64,000 bases of DNA from DASUXY01 sp035301985 (GCA_035301985.1 DATGTE010000049.1:1-64000), one strand, 5' to 3'. Positions 32,239 to 41,236 are shown, counted from the first letter of the stretch. Notes: generated by a model from the sequence alone, not told the origin. Program-made: numbers and translations.

Positions 32239-33525
32239 ATGGAAAAAATGCTAGTAGAAGGTGGTCATGTATTACATGGAAAAGTGCGGATTAGCGGTGC
32301 GAAAAACAGTGCGGTCGCATTGCTTCCCGCTGCGATCCTAGCAGATTCACAAGTATCGATTGAAGGTCTTCCGAATATTTCGGATGTATACACATTGAGT
32401 GATTTGCTTGAGGAGATCGGTGGGAAAACGACTTGGGACGGACAAACAATTCATATTGACCCCACTCAAATGGTGTCGATGCCACTTCCCAATGGCAAGG
32501 TAAAGAAATTACGCGCTTCTTACTATTTTATGGGAGCGATGCTCGGTAAATTTAAACAAGCCGTCATCGGTTTACCCGGGGGATGCTTCCTAGGCCCTCG
32601 ACCGATTGATCAGCATATCAAAGGTTTCGAAGCTCTTGGTGCTGAAGTGACGAATGAACAAGGTGCGATTTACTTACGGGCCAAGGAGCTTACCGGAGCG
32701 AGGATTTATTTAGATGTTGTCAGTGTCGGTGCGACGATTAACATCATGTTAGCAGCTGTAAAAGCAAAAGGACAAACGGTTATCGAAAATGCCGCTAAAG
32801 AACCTGAGATTATCGATGTCGCGACGTTGCTAACAAACATGGGTGCCAAAATTAAAGGTGCAGGAACAGATGTGATTCGTATTGAAGGTGTTCCATCATT
32901 ACACGGATGCAGACATACCATCATCCCTGACCGAATTGAAGCGGGTACATATGCTATAGCAGCAGCGGCTGTCGGAGAAGAAGTCATGATTGATAACGTC
33001 ATCCCTCAGCATTTAGAGTCGCTACTTGCAAAATTACGTGAAATGGGTGTGACGGTTGAAGAAAGTGATGAACAACTACTTGTGGCTTCACGCCAACCAT
33101 TAAAAAGTGTCGATGTGCAAACGCTTGTTTATCCAGGTTTTCCAACTGATCTCCAGCAACCTTTCACCAGTTTGTTAACGAAAGCATCAGATACAGGTGT
33201 GATTACCGACAAAATATTTTCTGCGCGTCATAAGCACGTTGATGAATTACGGCGGATGAATGCGAGCATAAAAGTGGAAGGTGGTTCGATTATCGTTTCT
33301 GGTCCTGTACAACTAGAAGGAGCTCGTGTAAAAGCAACTGATTTGCGAGCAGGAGCAGCGCTTGTTGTTGCAGGATTAATGGCGAATGGAATCACCGAGA
33401 TTACCGGTCTTGACCATATTGATCGTGGTTACGAACGGATGACCGAGAAGCTGACAAATCTCGGCGCACATGTATGGCGCGAAGACATGACAGAAGAGGA
33501 AATTGCTCAAATTCACAGTTCTTGA
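32239..33525 (+). CDS. murAB: UDP-N-acetylglucosamine 1-carboxyvinyltransferase (second paralogue)
   Basis: 428-residue MurA paralogue catalysing enolpyruvyl transfer to UDP-GlcNAc in peptidoglycan synthesis. Active-site Cys116 in LPGGCFLGPRPIDQH; AKNSAVALLPA near the N-terminus. The main enzyme murAA is at 59689. This copy matches the murAB (murZ) position between tal and glpX. The loop around Cys reads CFLGP rather than CAIGS. Start ATG follows GCGAGGTC. A terminator follows. Confidence 0.93.
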   Translation: MEKMLVEGGHVLHGKVRISGAKNSAVALLPAAILADSQVSIEGLPNISDVYTLSDLLEEIGGKTTWDGQTIHIDPTQMVSMPLPNGKVKKLRASYYFMGAMLGKFKQAVIGLPGGCFLGPRPIDQHIKGFEALGAEVTNEQGAIYLRAKELTGARIYLDVVSVGATINIMLAAVKAKGQTVIENAAKEPEIIDVATLLTNMGAKIKGAGTDVIRIEGVPSLHGCRHTIIPDRIEAGTYAIAAAAVGEEVMIDNVIPQHLESLLAKLREMGVTVEESDEQLLVASRQPLKSVDVQTLVYPGFPTDLQQPFTSLLTKASDTGVITDKIFSARHKHVDELRRMNASIKVEGGSIIVSGPVQLEGARVKATDLRAGAALVVAGLMANGITEITGLDHIDRGYERMTEKLTNLGAHVWREDMTEEEIAQIHSS

Positions 33526-33534
33526 TGCGCCGTC

Positions 33535-33576
33535 AATGACCGATGGTTGAACAGATCAAATAATCGGTCATTTTTT
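33535..33576 (+). terminator. Intrinsic terminator after murAB
   Basis: AATGACCGAT (33535-33544) pairs with ATCGGTCATT (33563-33572), followed by a T run. Confidence 0.85.
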
Positions 33577-33669
33577 CTTGTCAATGGCAAAATTCATTTG
33601 TAAGCGCTCAACGATTGGTTGAATTGACTGCCTGTAAGGGAACACGGTATTTTTAAAGGAGAGACGAAC

Positions 33670-34638
33670 ATGGAAAGAAGTTTAACAATGGAATTGGTTC
33701 GTGTAACGGAAGCAGCCGCATTATCATCTTCACGATGGATGGGGCGAGGGAAAAAAAACGAAGCAGATGAAGCGGCTACTACCGCTATGCGAGCTTTTTT
33801 TGATACAATCCCAATGCGTGGGACCGTCGTCATCGGGGAAGGGGAAATGGATGAAGCTCCGATGTTATATATTGGCGAGAAACTTGGCACTGGGACCGGA
33901 CCGCGTGTGGACGTTGCTGTTGATCCGTTAGAAGGTACAAGCATCGTTGCCCAAGGTACATGGAATGCTTTATCCGTTATCGCGATTGCAGATCATCATA
34001 CCTTATTACATGCCCCTGATATGTATATGAAGAAGATAGCTGTTGGGCCGGAAGCAGTTGGAACAATTGACATCAATGCTTCGGCGACAGATAATTTAAA
34101 AGCGGTTGCGAAGGCAAAAAATAAAGCTGTCGAGGATATCGTTGCGGTCGTCCTTGACCGTCCTCGACATGATGAATTAGTGCGCGAGATTCGCCAAGCT
34201 GGTGCCCGGATTAAATTGATTCCAGACGGTGATGTAGCTGGTGCCGTGAACACTGCGTTTGATGAGACCGGTGTCGATATATTGTTAGGGATCGGTGGTG
34301 CACCAGAAGGAGTTCTAGCAGCAGTCGCCTTGAAATGTTTAGGCGGTGAAATTCAAGGGAAATTGATCCCATCAAATGATGAGGAACGTGAGCGTTGTCG
34401 AGAAATGGGGATCGACGATTTGGAAAAAGTTTACTATATGGAAGACTTTTGTAGCGGAGATGATGCCATTTTTGCCGCGACCGGCGTCACGGACGGTGAA
34501 TTATTAAAAGGTGTTCAATACAAAGGTTCAAAGGCGACAACACAGTCCGTCGTGATGCGTGCAAAAAGCGGTACCGTTCGTTTTATTGATGGTGAACACC
34601 GCTTAAAAACAAAGCCAAACCTCGTTATGAAACCTTGA
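33670..34638 (+). CDS. glpX: Class II fructose-1,6-bisphosphatase GlpX
   Basis: 322-residue GlpX-type phosphatase of gluconeogenesis. Metal-binding motifs VVIGEGEMDEAPMLYIGE and VAVDPLEGTS are intact, as is LGIGGAPEGVL. Start ATG follows AAAGGAGAG. Upstream TGTAAGCGCT (33600-33609) is a partial cre-like match but fails at two consensus bases. Neighbours murAB and rho as in B. subtilis. Confidence 0.93.
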   Translation: MERSLTMELVRVTEAAALSSSRWMGRGKKNEADEAATTAMRAFFDTIPMRGTVVIGEGEMDEAPMLYIGEKLGTGTGPRVDVAVDPLEGTSIVAQGTWNALSVIAIADHHTLLHAPDMYMKKIAVGPEAVGTIDINASATDNLKAVAKAKNKAVEDIVAVVLDRPRHDELVREIRQAGARIKLIPDGDVAGAVNTAFDETGVDILLGIGGAPEGVLAAVALKCLGGEIQGKLIPSNDEERERCREMGIDDLEKVYYMEDFCSGDDAIFAATGVTDGELLKGVQYKGSKATTQSVVMRAKSGTVRFIDGEHRLKTKPNLVMKP

Positions 34639-34652
34639 TTAAACAGGAGATT

Positions 34653-34692
34653 GAGGAAGATGAATCGAGCTATTCTGCACTTCCTCTTCCTC
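34653..34692 (+). terminator. Likely terminator after glpX
   Basis: GAGGAAG (34653-34659) pairs with CTTCCTC (34680-34686), followed by a pyrimidine-rich tract with several T. Confidence 0.55.
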
Positions 34693-34719
34693 TTTCTACA
34701 TACTTCGCCCCTCTAAAAG

Positions 34720-34748
34720 TTGAATATTCCAAAGAAAACAGGTATATT
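34720..34748 (+). promoter_or_regulatory. rho promoter
   Basis: TTGAAT (34720-34725), 17 bases, TATATT (34743-34748). Confidence 0.75.
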
Positions 34749-34755
34749 ATAGTTG

Positions 34756-35030
34756 TTTAAGAGATGCATTGCATGAATCAGACGTACGTCTAGATGTATG
34801 GCCGTTGATTTCTTCCTAATCTTTTGAAATTAGAAAACTTCAATTCTAGCTTCTGACATCTCTTCATTTCTTCCAAGTTCAAACTACCTGATAAGAAGTG
34901 AATATCTCATTATACGTTTTAGCACTCATCCATTAACGAATCAAGTTATCATCAATACCATTTTTAAAAGGTTGTCATAGAGGACAAAAGTTCACAACTA
35001 AATATGTAAAGGAATAGGCGTGGTGATTGA
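34756..35030 (+). promoter_or_regulatory. Long pyrimidine-rich rho leader
   Basis: About 275 untranslated bases between promoter and start codon. The stretch 34806-34890 is rich in C and T (TTTCTTCC, CTTCAATTCTAGCTTCTG, CATTTCTTCC) with little stable pairing, as expected of a Rho loading site. B. subtilis rho is known to limit its own transcription in its leader, so this is likely the same autoregulation. Confidence 0.5.
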
Positions 35031-36308
35031 ATGGGTTCATTAACAATCTCGCATTTGGAGACATTGACATTAAAAGAAATTTATGAATTGGCCCGCGATT
35101 ATAAAATTTCATATTATGCAAAGTTAACGAAACGGGAATTAATTTTTGCAATCTTAAAAGCACAGGCGGAAAAAGATGGCTACCTGTTTATGGACGGAAT
35201 CTTGGAAATTATTCCATCGGAAGGTTTTGGTTTTTTAAGACCGATTAATTACTCTCCAAGTGCTGAAGACATTTACATTTCTGCCTCACAAATTCGCAGA
35301 TTTGATTTAAGAAATGGTGATCAAGTATCCGGTAAAGTACGTCCCCCGAAGGAAAATGAGCGATATTATGGTTTGTTACATGTCGATGCGGTGAATGGCG
35401 ACGACCCTGAAACGGCGAAGGAGCGCGTGCATTTTCCAGCCTTAACTGCTTTGTATCCAGATCGTTTTATGAAATTGGAAACAAAGTCGAATCAATTATC
35501 GACAAGAATTATGGATCTAATGACACCAGTTGGTTTCGGTCAACGTGGCTTGATCGTTGCTCCACCAAAAGCCGGAAAAACGATGTTGTTAAAACAAATC
35601 GCTAACAGTATTTCTGAAAATCATCCTGAGGCGAAACTCATTATTTTACTTGTAGATGAGCGACCGGAAGAAGTAACGGATATCGAACGTTCTGTACATC
35701 CTGATGTTGATGTTGTCAGCTCGACATTTGACGAATTACCGGAAAGCCATATTAAAGTATCTGAATTAGTATTGGAACGTGCGATGCGGTTGGTCGAGCA
35801 TAAGCGTGATGTCATTGTGTTGATGGATAGCATTACACGGTTAGCTCGTGCGTATAATTTAGTCATTCCACCTAGTGGACGAACATTGTCAGGAGGAATC
35901 GACCCAGCAGCTTTTCATCGTCCAAAACGTTTTTTCGGAGCTGCTCGAAATATTGAAGAAGGTGGAAGTTTTACAACATTGGCAACAGCTCTCATCGATA
36001 CGGGTTCGCGAATGGACGATGTGATTTATGAGGAATTTAAAGGAACTGGAAATATGGAATTGCATTTGGACCGTGGTTTAGCGGAACGAAGAATTTTCCC
36101 CGCGATCGACATTCTCCGTTCAGGTACGCGAAAAGAAGAGTTGTTAGTTGATAAGGATCACCTTGATAAAATGTGGGCAATCCGCAAAACGATGCAAGAT
36201 TCGCATGACTTTTTCGAGCGTTTCTTACGCCGTTTGAAAGCCTCGGAATCAAACGAAGAGTTTTTACAGATGATGGATGATGAAATGAAACGTCGGGGAA
36301 CGAGATAA
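35031..36308 (+). CDS. rho: Transcription termination factor Rho
   Basis: 425-residue hexameric RNA helicase that ends transcription. N-terminal rho-N and OB-fold RNA-binding domain (MDGILEIIPSEGFGFLRP). Walker A APPKAGKT at residues 177-184, Walker B LIILLVDERPEEV, Q-loop/R-loop around LAERRIFPAIDI. The start ATG is preceded by GGCGTGGTGAT. Long leader suggests autogenous control. Confidence 0.95.
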   Translation: MGSLTISHLETLTLKEIYELARDYKISYYAKLTKRELIFAILKAQAEKDGYLFMDGILEIIPSEGFGFLRPINYSPSAEDIYISASQIRRFDLRNGDQVSGKVRPPKENERYYGLLHVDAVNGDDPETAKERVHFPALTALYPDRFMKLETKSNQLSTRIMDLMTPVGFGQRGLIVAPPKAGKTMLLKQIANSISENHPEAKLIILLVDERPEEVTDIERSVHPDVDVVSSTFDELPESHIKVSELVLERAMRLVEHKRDVIVLMDSITRLARAYNLVIPPSGRTLSGGIDPAAFHRPKRFFGAARNIEEGGSFTTLATALIDTGSRMDDVIYEEFKGTGNMELHLDRGLAERRIFPAIDILRSGTRKEELLVDKDHLDKMWAIRKTMQDSHDFFERFLRRLKASESNEEFLQMMDDEMKRRGTR

Positions 36309-36361
36309 TGAATGTGAAATAAATCCAATTGAAATAATCAGCATCATTTATTTTCTATCTA

Positions 36362-36407
36362 TTGCAATCAATTCTCTACACTGTTATAATCTTTACGTGA
36401 GATTATA
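36362..36407 (+). promoter_or_regulatory. rpmE2 promoter with 23-base inverted repeat on the -10
   Basis: TTGCAA (36362-36367), 17 bases, TATAAT (36385-36390). A perfect inverted repeat TATAATCT-n7-AGATTATA (36385-36407) begins at the -10 and covers the start point. As DNA it looks like an operator. The paralogous gene in B. subtilis is under Zur, but this repeat is not the usual Zur box. Confidence 0.65.
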
Positions 36408-36476
36408 TAGAAGTTTTATATAACAACTATGTTACGAAAGAAAGTTCGTATCAAGGTAAAAAAGGAGTGGAAAGAT

Positions 36477-36722
36477 ATGAAAAAGGATATTCATCCAGAA
36501 TACCGAAAAGTCGTATTTCTTGATACAAGCTCAGATTATAAATTTTTAAGTGGATCGACAAGAAGTTCTGATGAAACGATTGAATGGGAAGACGGCAACA
36601 CGTATCCATTGATTCGTGTCGAAATTAGCTCAGCATCACACCCATTTTACACCGGCAAACAAAAAGCTGACAAAGTCGGTGGACGTATTGATCGCTTTAA
36701 GAAAAAATATAATCTGAAGTAA
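36477..36722 (+). CDS. rpmE2: 50S ribosomal protein L31 type B (zinc-free)
   Basis: 81-residue L31. It lacks the CxxC zinc motifs of type A L31 and has the long type-B N-terminal insert (SDYKFLSGSTRSSDETIEW). C-terminal SSASHPFYTGKQK and GRIDRFKKKY are conserved. Start ATG 36477 follows AAAAAGGAG. The rho-rpmE position holds the zinc-binding form in B. subtilis, so this locus has the zinc-independent form. Confidence 0.92.
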   Translation: MKKDIHPEYRKVVFLDTSSDYKFLSGSTRSSDETIEWEDGNTYPLIRVEISSASHPFYTGKQKADKVGGRIDRFKKKYNLK

Positions 36723-36774
36723 AAATAATGGAGTGTACTTGCCTGAGAAAATTACAGCGGAAGTCACCGATAGG

Positions 36775-36821
36775 AGTGTGACGGAAAAAGTTTGTAACGT
36801 TAACTTTCACGTCACACTTTT
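36775..36821 (+). terminator. Intrinsic terminator after rpmE2
   Basis: AGTGTGACG (36775-36783) pairs with CGTCACACT (36810-36818), with inner AAAGTT-type pairing, then TTTT. Confidence 0.75.
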
Positions 36822-37098
36822 AAATTGTCTTTTTTTAAGGTGATTGTTTACACCCGTTTCACAAGAGATGGAAAGCTGTGAAGGAATGGACTCGGCAAGG
36901 AGCCTCTTCCCTAATAGACGTTTCACTTCGTGACTAGAAGGTCAACATGGAGGAACGTGATCTAGCCTTCGAGCAGGCGATACGATGTTTTTGCCTGTTT
37001 TTTCTATTTTCGAAAGTCGTTTCCATCAAAAAGATAGGCTAAAATGAAGGCATGATTTGAATAATCATAAAACGACTTGTAAAAAGGAGCGCTTCCTT
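36822..37098 (+). other. Structured non-coding stretch upstream of tdk
   Basis: No ORF. Short helices can be drawn: CACTTCGTG near 36928-36936, and CTAGAAGG (36937) with CTAG-CCTTC (36962-36970). CAGGC (36974-36978) with GCCTG (36993-36997) followed by TTTTTT forms a possible terminator before tdk. TAAAAT at 37040 is a possible -10. Confidence 0.4.
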
Positions 37099-37713
37099 AT
37101 GTACGTAATGAAGCAAAGTGGTTGGCTTGAGGTCATCTGTGGTAGCATGTTTTCTGGTAAATCAGAAGAACTTATACGTAGACTTCGCAGGGCGCAATAT
37201 GGCAAGTTATCTGTCGCCGTTTTTAAGCCGATGATTGATAATCGATATGCTGATGATTCAGTTGTTTCCCATAATGGCACCTCGATCATCGCACATCCGA
37301 TTAAAAAGGCAGAGGAGATTTTTCAAAGAATCGATGACTCGACTGATGTAGTTGGAATTGATGAAGTACAATTTTTTGATGAACAAATTATTTCCATCAC
37401 GGATGAATTGGCTAACCGAGGCATTCGAGTGATTGTCGCTGGGTTGGATACAGATTTTCGTGGTGTTCCCTTTGGTCCGATGCCCAAATTAATCGCAATG
37501 AGTGAAGCGGTGACGAAATTGAACGCTATTTGTCCGATATGCGGTTCTCCTGCGAGTCGTACGCAACGCTTAATCAATGGAAAACCTGCATCATTTGATG
37601 ATCCAATTATCATGGTAGGGGCTTCAGAGTCCTATGAACCGAGATGTCGGCATCACCATGAGGTACCCAATAAACCGACACATAATGACAAGTTACGCAA
37701 AGAATCATACTGA
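37099..37713 (+). CDS. tdk: Thymidine kinase
   Basis: 204-residue type II thymidine kinase that salvages thymidine to dTMP. P-loop GSMFSGKSEE from residue 15; DEVQFFD carries the catalytic Glu. Zinc-lasso cysteines CPICG and the CRHHHEVP stretch are present. Start ATG 37099 (MYVMKQSG) follows AAAAAGGAGCG. An earlier in-frame ATG at 37057 lacks a ribosome site. Terminator at 37737. Confidence 0.94.
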   Translation: MYVMKQSGWLEVICGSMFSGKSEELIRRLRRAQYGKLSVAVFKPMIDNRYADDSVVSHNGTSIIAHPIKKAEEIFQRIDDSTDVVGIDEVQFFDEQIISITDELANRGIRVIVAGLDTDFRGVPFGPMPKLIAMSEAVTKLNAICPICGSPASRTQRLINGKPASFDDPIIMVGASESYEPRCRHHHEVPNKPTHNDKLRKESY

Positions 37714-37736
37714 GATAAAGAGCGCGTTATGATGTG

Positions 37737-37781
37737 CACCCCTAAAGTTAGACCCAAAAATCTAACTCTAGGGGTGTTTTT
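37737..37781 (+). terminator. Strong intrinsic terminator between tdk and prfA
   Basis: CACCCCTA (37737-37744) pairs with TAGGGGTG (37769-37776), and AGTTAGA (37746-37752) with TCTAACT (37761-37767), then five T. Confidence 0.92.
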
Positions 37782-37815
37782 AAAAAGCATGACAGACTCT
37801 TCCAGCCATATGACT

Positions 37816-37844
37816 TTGACCAGACCTTCATCGTATACTATAAT
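37816..37844 (+). promoter_or_regulatory. prfA promoter
   Basis: TTGACC (37816-37821), 17 bases, consensus TATAAT (37839-37844), 30 bases before the start codon. Confidence 0.88.
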
Positions 37845-37873
37845 TATACTGTTATCCGAAAGAGGTGATGATG

Positions 37874-38947
37874 ATGTTAGATCGTTTGCAATCACTAGAA
37901 GATCGTTACCTACAGTTAAACGAATGGCTTAGTGATCCTGAAGTGATTAGTGATTCAAATAAGTTGCGAGATTATTCAAAGGAACAGTCTGATTTACAGG
38001 AAGTGGTTCAAGTATATCGTGAGTATAAAGAAGTCATCTCCCAACTCGATGATGCGAAAGAGATGCTTGATGAAACCCTTGAAGATGATGAAATGCAAGA
38101 GATGGTTGAGATGGAGATTGCTGAATTATCCGAACGACAAGATGAGTTGCAAGAAAAGCTGAAAATTCTTTTAATACCGAAAGATCCGAATGACGATAAA
38201 AACGTCTTTGTGGAGATTCGTGGGGCAGCTGGTGGTGATGAAGCAGCTCTGTTTGCAGGTGATTTATATCGAATGTACGTCCGATATGCTGAAAAGCAAG
38301 GTTGGAAAACGGAAGTGATGGAAGCTCATTCAACCGGTGTGGGTGGTTTTAAAGAAATTATTTTCATGATCACCGGAAAAGGTGCCTATTCCAAGTTGAA
38401 ATTTGAAAATGGCGCACACCGTGTCCAACGCGTTCCTGAAACCGAGTCCGGCGGTCGGATCCATACGTCGACAGCGACTGTCGCTGTGCTACCAGAAGCG
38501 GAAGAGGTCGAAGTTGACCTGAATGAAAAAGATATTCGTGTTGATACATTTGCTTCCAGTGGACCTGGTGGCCAAAGTGTAAACACAACGATGTCTGCTG
38601 TTCGTTTGACACACGAGCCGACGGGAATTGTCGTCTCGATTCAAGATGAGAAATCGCAAATTAAAAATAGGGAAAAAGCAATGAAAGTTCTTCGTGCTCG
38701 CGTCTATGATAAATATCAACAAGAAGCCCAAGCCGAATACGATGAAACACGGAAGTCAGCTGTTGGTACGGGAGATCGCTCGGAACGGATTCGCACGTAC
38801 AATTTTCCGCAAAGCCGTGTCACGGATCATCGGATCAACTTGACGATTCAAAAATTAGACCAAGTGCTCGATGGGGAACTGGATGAGTTTATCGATGCAT
38901 TGCTTGTCGAAGAACAGACGCATTTATTGGAACAAATAGGTGAATAA
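37874..38947 (+). CDS. prfA: Peptide chain release factor 1
   Basis: 357-residue RF1, reads UAA and UAG. PxT codon-recognition motif (VPETESGGRIHTS) and the GGQ peptidyl-tRNA hydrolysis motif in SSGPGGQSVNTT. Four start codons stand in tandem (GTG ATG ATG ATG). The last, ATG 37874, sits 6 bases from AGAGGTG and gives MLDRLQSLEDRY like B. subtilis. The gene overlaps or abuts prmC, which methylates the GGQ Gln of this protein. Confidence 0.94.
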   Translation: MLDRLQSLEDRYLQLNEWLSDPEVISDSNKLRDYSKEQSDLQEVVQVYREYKEVISQLDDAKEMLDETLEDDEMQEMVEMEIAELSERQDELQEKLKILLIPKDPNDDKNVFVEIRGAAGGDEAALFAGDLYRMYVRYAEKQGWKTEVMEAHSTGVGGFKEIIFMITGKGAYSKLKFENGAHRVQRVPETESGGRIHTSTATVAVLPEAEEVEVDLNEKDIRVDTFASSGPGGQSVNTTMSAVRLTHEPTGIVVSIQDEKSQIKNREKAMKVLRARVYDKYQQEAQAEYDETRKSAVGTGDRSERIRTYNFPQSRVTDHRINLTIQKLDQVLDGELDEFIDALLVEEQTHLLEQIGE

Positions 38948-38948
38948 T

Positions 38949-39824
38949 GTGCAAAAACATGTTAAGCAGTATGAAGTCCTGCAATGGGCTTCTCTTTTTT
39001 TAAAAAAATATGATCGTGAAGCGAATGTTGCTGAGCTCCTTCTTCGCCACCATTTAAATATGTCGCGAACCGAATACTTTGCTCATATGCGTGAGCGGAT
39101 TCCTGCCAAAGTTGCCCAAGCATTTAAAAGCGATATTATGAAGCATGCACAAACAGGTATACCTGTCCAACAGATTATCGGTTATGAAATGTTTTTTGGC
39201 AGGCCGTTTTACGTTGATGAAAACGTTTTGATTCCGAGACCAGAAACAGAAGAACTCGTTCAAAGAATCATCGAGCATGCTCGGAAAACGTATGTCACAA
39301 ATGAGCCGATAACGATTGTTGATGTTGGAACAGGAAGCGGTATCATCGCGATTACGTTAGCCTTAGAGCTTCCTTTTGCTATTGTATATGCAACTGATAT
39401 TTCACCAGACGCACTTGCTGTTGCGAAAAAAAATGCTACAAATCTTCAAGCACAGGTCACTTTTTTAGAAGGTGATTTTTTACAACCCTTGATTGATCTA
39501 TCTACTAAAGTAGAGATTGTTGTATCGAATCCACCTTATATTGCAAAACATGAGCGGGATAAGCTGAGCGACACGGTAAAAAACTTTGATCCTGCCATCG
39601 CCTTGTTTGCTGAAAATAATGGTTTAAGAGCTTATCAAACCATTATTTCTCAACTCCCCCATGTCATTATAGAAGGGGGTTCCGTTTATTTTGAAATCGG
39701 TCATACACAAGGAAAAGCAGTTGCTTCTCTGTTAAAAGAAACATTTCCAATGAGTGAAGTGACGGTTGAGCAAGACATCAATAAGAAAGACCGGATTGTT
39801 TCTTGTTACCTCGAGAGCATTTAA
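38949..39824 (+). CDS. prmC: Release factor glutamine methyltransferase
   Basis: N5-glutamine methyltransferase acting on the GGQ Gln of release factors. SAM-binding VDVGTGSGIIAITLA near residue 120, catalytic VSNPPYIA, LIPRPETEELV before it. GTG 38949 lies 5 bases after AGGTGA and just past the prfA stop. GTG 38940, overlapping prfA, is possible. Translationally coupled to prfA. Confidence 0.92.
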   Translation: MQKHVKQYEVLQWASLFLKKYDREANVAELLLRHHLNMSRTEYFAHMRERIPAKVAQAFKSDIMKHAQTGIPVQQIIGYEMFFGRPFYVDENVLIPRPETEELVQRIIEHARKTYVTNEPITIVDVGTGSGIIAITLALELPFAIVYATDISPDALAVAKKNATNLQAQVTFLEGDFLQPLIDLSTKVEIVVSNPPYIAKHERDKLSDTVKNFDPAIALFAENNGLRAYQTIISQLPHVIIEGGSVYFEIGHTQGKAVASLLKETFPMSEVTVEQDINKKDRIVSCYLESI

Positions 39825-39879
39825 ATAAGCATGTATGATTGAGCATACAAAGGAATCGTAAACATTTACTAGAATGCTA

Positions 39880-39909
39880 GTTTAAAATCATTATGTCCTG
39901 TCCATACTG
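39880..39909 (+). promoter_or_regulatory. Possible SigF promoter of spoIIR
   Basis: GTTTA (39880-39884), 15 bases, GTCCATACTG (39900-39909). It matches the SigF -35 (GYWTA) and most fixed -10 bases (GGNNANANTW). spoIIR is a known early forespore gene. Confidence 0.4.
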
Positions 39910-39942
39910 TGAATACAATAGAGTAGAAGTGGGGCATGAATG

Positions 39943-40605
39943 ATGAAAAAACTAGTGTTTTTTATGTGTATTTGTATAAGTTTTGGTATGGCCATGCTGT
40001 ATTTATTACCCGTTTTAAAAGATCGTATATACTCTTCGGAAACGATGGATTATCAAGTGATTCCCGATGATGCCATTCGCTTGCGTATTTTAGCTCATAG
40101 TGATGAGGAGGCAGACCAAGAAGTGAAGCGTGCCGTTCGAGATGCCGTGAATAAAACAATTTCCGAATGGGTGCAAGATCTTACGGAGATCGAAGCGGCT
40201 CGTAACTTGATTGAACGTAACCTCTCCACTGTCGATGAAATTGTCGGTCAAACGTTACATCAACATGGAATGGCGGATGATTATCAGGTGACATACGGAG
40301 AAAACATCGCTTTTCCCGCGAAATTATATGGATCTTATTTATATCCGCCTGGTGAATATGAAGCAATATTAATTACCATAGGTGAAGGACAAGGAGAAAA
40401 TTGGTGGTGTGTTCTTTTTCCTCCGCTTTGCTTTTTAGACTTTGAAAACGGTACGACTGTTGCTGAAGCGAGTGAAGATGAGTCGTTAGACACGCAAAGG
40501 GAAAAGGATGGAGAACGTGACGATCGTGAAGAAAACGAAGAAGAAGACGAGAGTCATGCATTCCGCATTAAATTTTTCCTATTTGATTTATTCGGTTGGT
40601 CATAG
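39943..40605 (+). CDS. spoIIR: Stage II sporulation protein R
   Basis: Forespore-secreted signalling protein that triggers SpoIIGA to process pro-SigE in the mother cell. N-terminal signal/anchor (residues 2-24). Conserved RLRILAHSDEEADQ, VKRAVRDAV, and the LYGSYLYPPGEYEAILITIGEGQGENWWCVLFPPLCF block, each partly shown here. The C-terminus has an unusual acidic, Asp/Glu/Arg-rich stretch before RIKFFLFDL. ATG 39940 immediately before is an alternative start. Confidence 0.93.
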   Translation: MKKLVFFMCICISFGMAMLYLLPVLKDRIYSSETMDYQVIPDDAIRLRILAHSDEEADQEVKRAVRDAVNKTISEWVQDLTEIEAARNLIERNLSTVDEIVGQTLHQHGMADDYQVTYGENIAFPAKLYGSYLYPPGEYEAILITIGEGQGENWWCVLFPPLCFLDFENGTTVAEASEDESLDTQREKDGERDDREENEEEDESHAFRIKFFLFDLFGWS

Positions 40606-40676
40606 ATAGCCCCCTCTAAACATAGAATGGTAGAAAGATGTATCAGTAGATTTTAAAAGTAATAGGGGTGAAGCAA

Positions 40677-41078
40677 TTGGAAGTAATCGCGGCACATCAA
40701 GTACCAATGGAAGAAGTGGAAAACTTTATTTTACAAGCGGAACATGTCGATCTGAAAGCGTTGTTGACGGAAGGATACGTTGTGAAAATGGACGGGACCA
40801 TTCAAGGATGTTTTGCGTTATCCACAATGGAAAAGGACATACTATGGTTAAAACAACTTCACATTATGCAACCGTTTGCTCGGTATTTACCCGTGTTACT
40901 CGAAATAATTTTACAAATGACGAGAGAAAAACAGGCAAAGAAACTATATGTTCACAGTCACCAAACTGCGATTGACTTGTTATTAGATGCTTTACAATTT
41001 CATTTGCAAAATGATCTCTTAGCTTTGGAAAAGTATCGGCGTCAGAGTGGGAATTGGTGGGCTTATGATGTTTCATAA
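40677..41078 (+). CDS. GNAT-like protein at the ywlB position
   Basis: 133-residue protein between spoIIR and ywlC, where B. subtilis has ywlB, a GNAT acetyltransferase. Sequence fits a short GNAT fold (EGYVVKMDGTIQGCFALS, ILWLKQLHIMQPFARYLPV) but the acetyl-CoA loop is not distinct. Start TTG 40677 follows GGGGTG by 7 bases. GTG 40668 is an alternative. The terminator at 41225 and a DnaA-box cluster lie downstream. Confidence 0.75.
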   Translation: MEVIAAHQVPMEEVENFILQAEHVDLKALLTEGYVVKMDGTIQGCFALSTMEKDILWLKQLHIMQPFARYLPVLLEIILQMTREKQAKKLYVHSHQTAIDLLLDALQFHLQNDLLALEKYRRQSGNWWAYDVS

Positions 41079-41082
41079 GCAA

Positions 41083-41236
41083 TTATACACATAATCCACA
41101 ACCATATGTGGATAAGTTGTGGTAAACGTGTTGATAAGACTGGTTATTTGTTTATAAACTGTGTGTAATTGAATAGTAAAAAGAGAAAGACATGCGAAAA
41201 GTGAATCAATGAAGCTGTTTCTCGACCTGTGGATAA
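41083..41236. promoter_or_regulatory. DnaA-box cluster between ywlB and ywlC
   Basis: Three exact TTATNCACA boxes: 41083-41091 (plus), 41107-41115 and 41228-41236 (minus). Near matches with one mismatch lie at 41092-41100, 41129-41137 and 41160-41168. The ywlC upstream region is one of the known chromosomal DnaA-binding clusters in B. subtilis outside oriC, so the cluster appears conserved. Confidence 0.75.

Noticed and set aside
33598..33612. cre site upstream of glpX
   Set aside because: TGTAAGCGCT matches well but the 3' half fails at two fixed positions.
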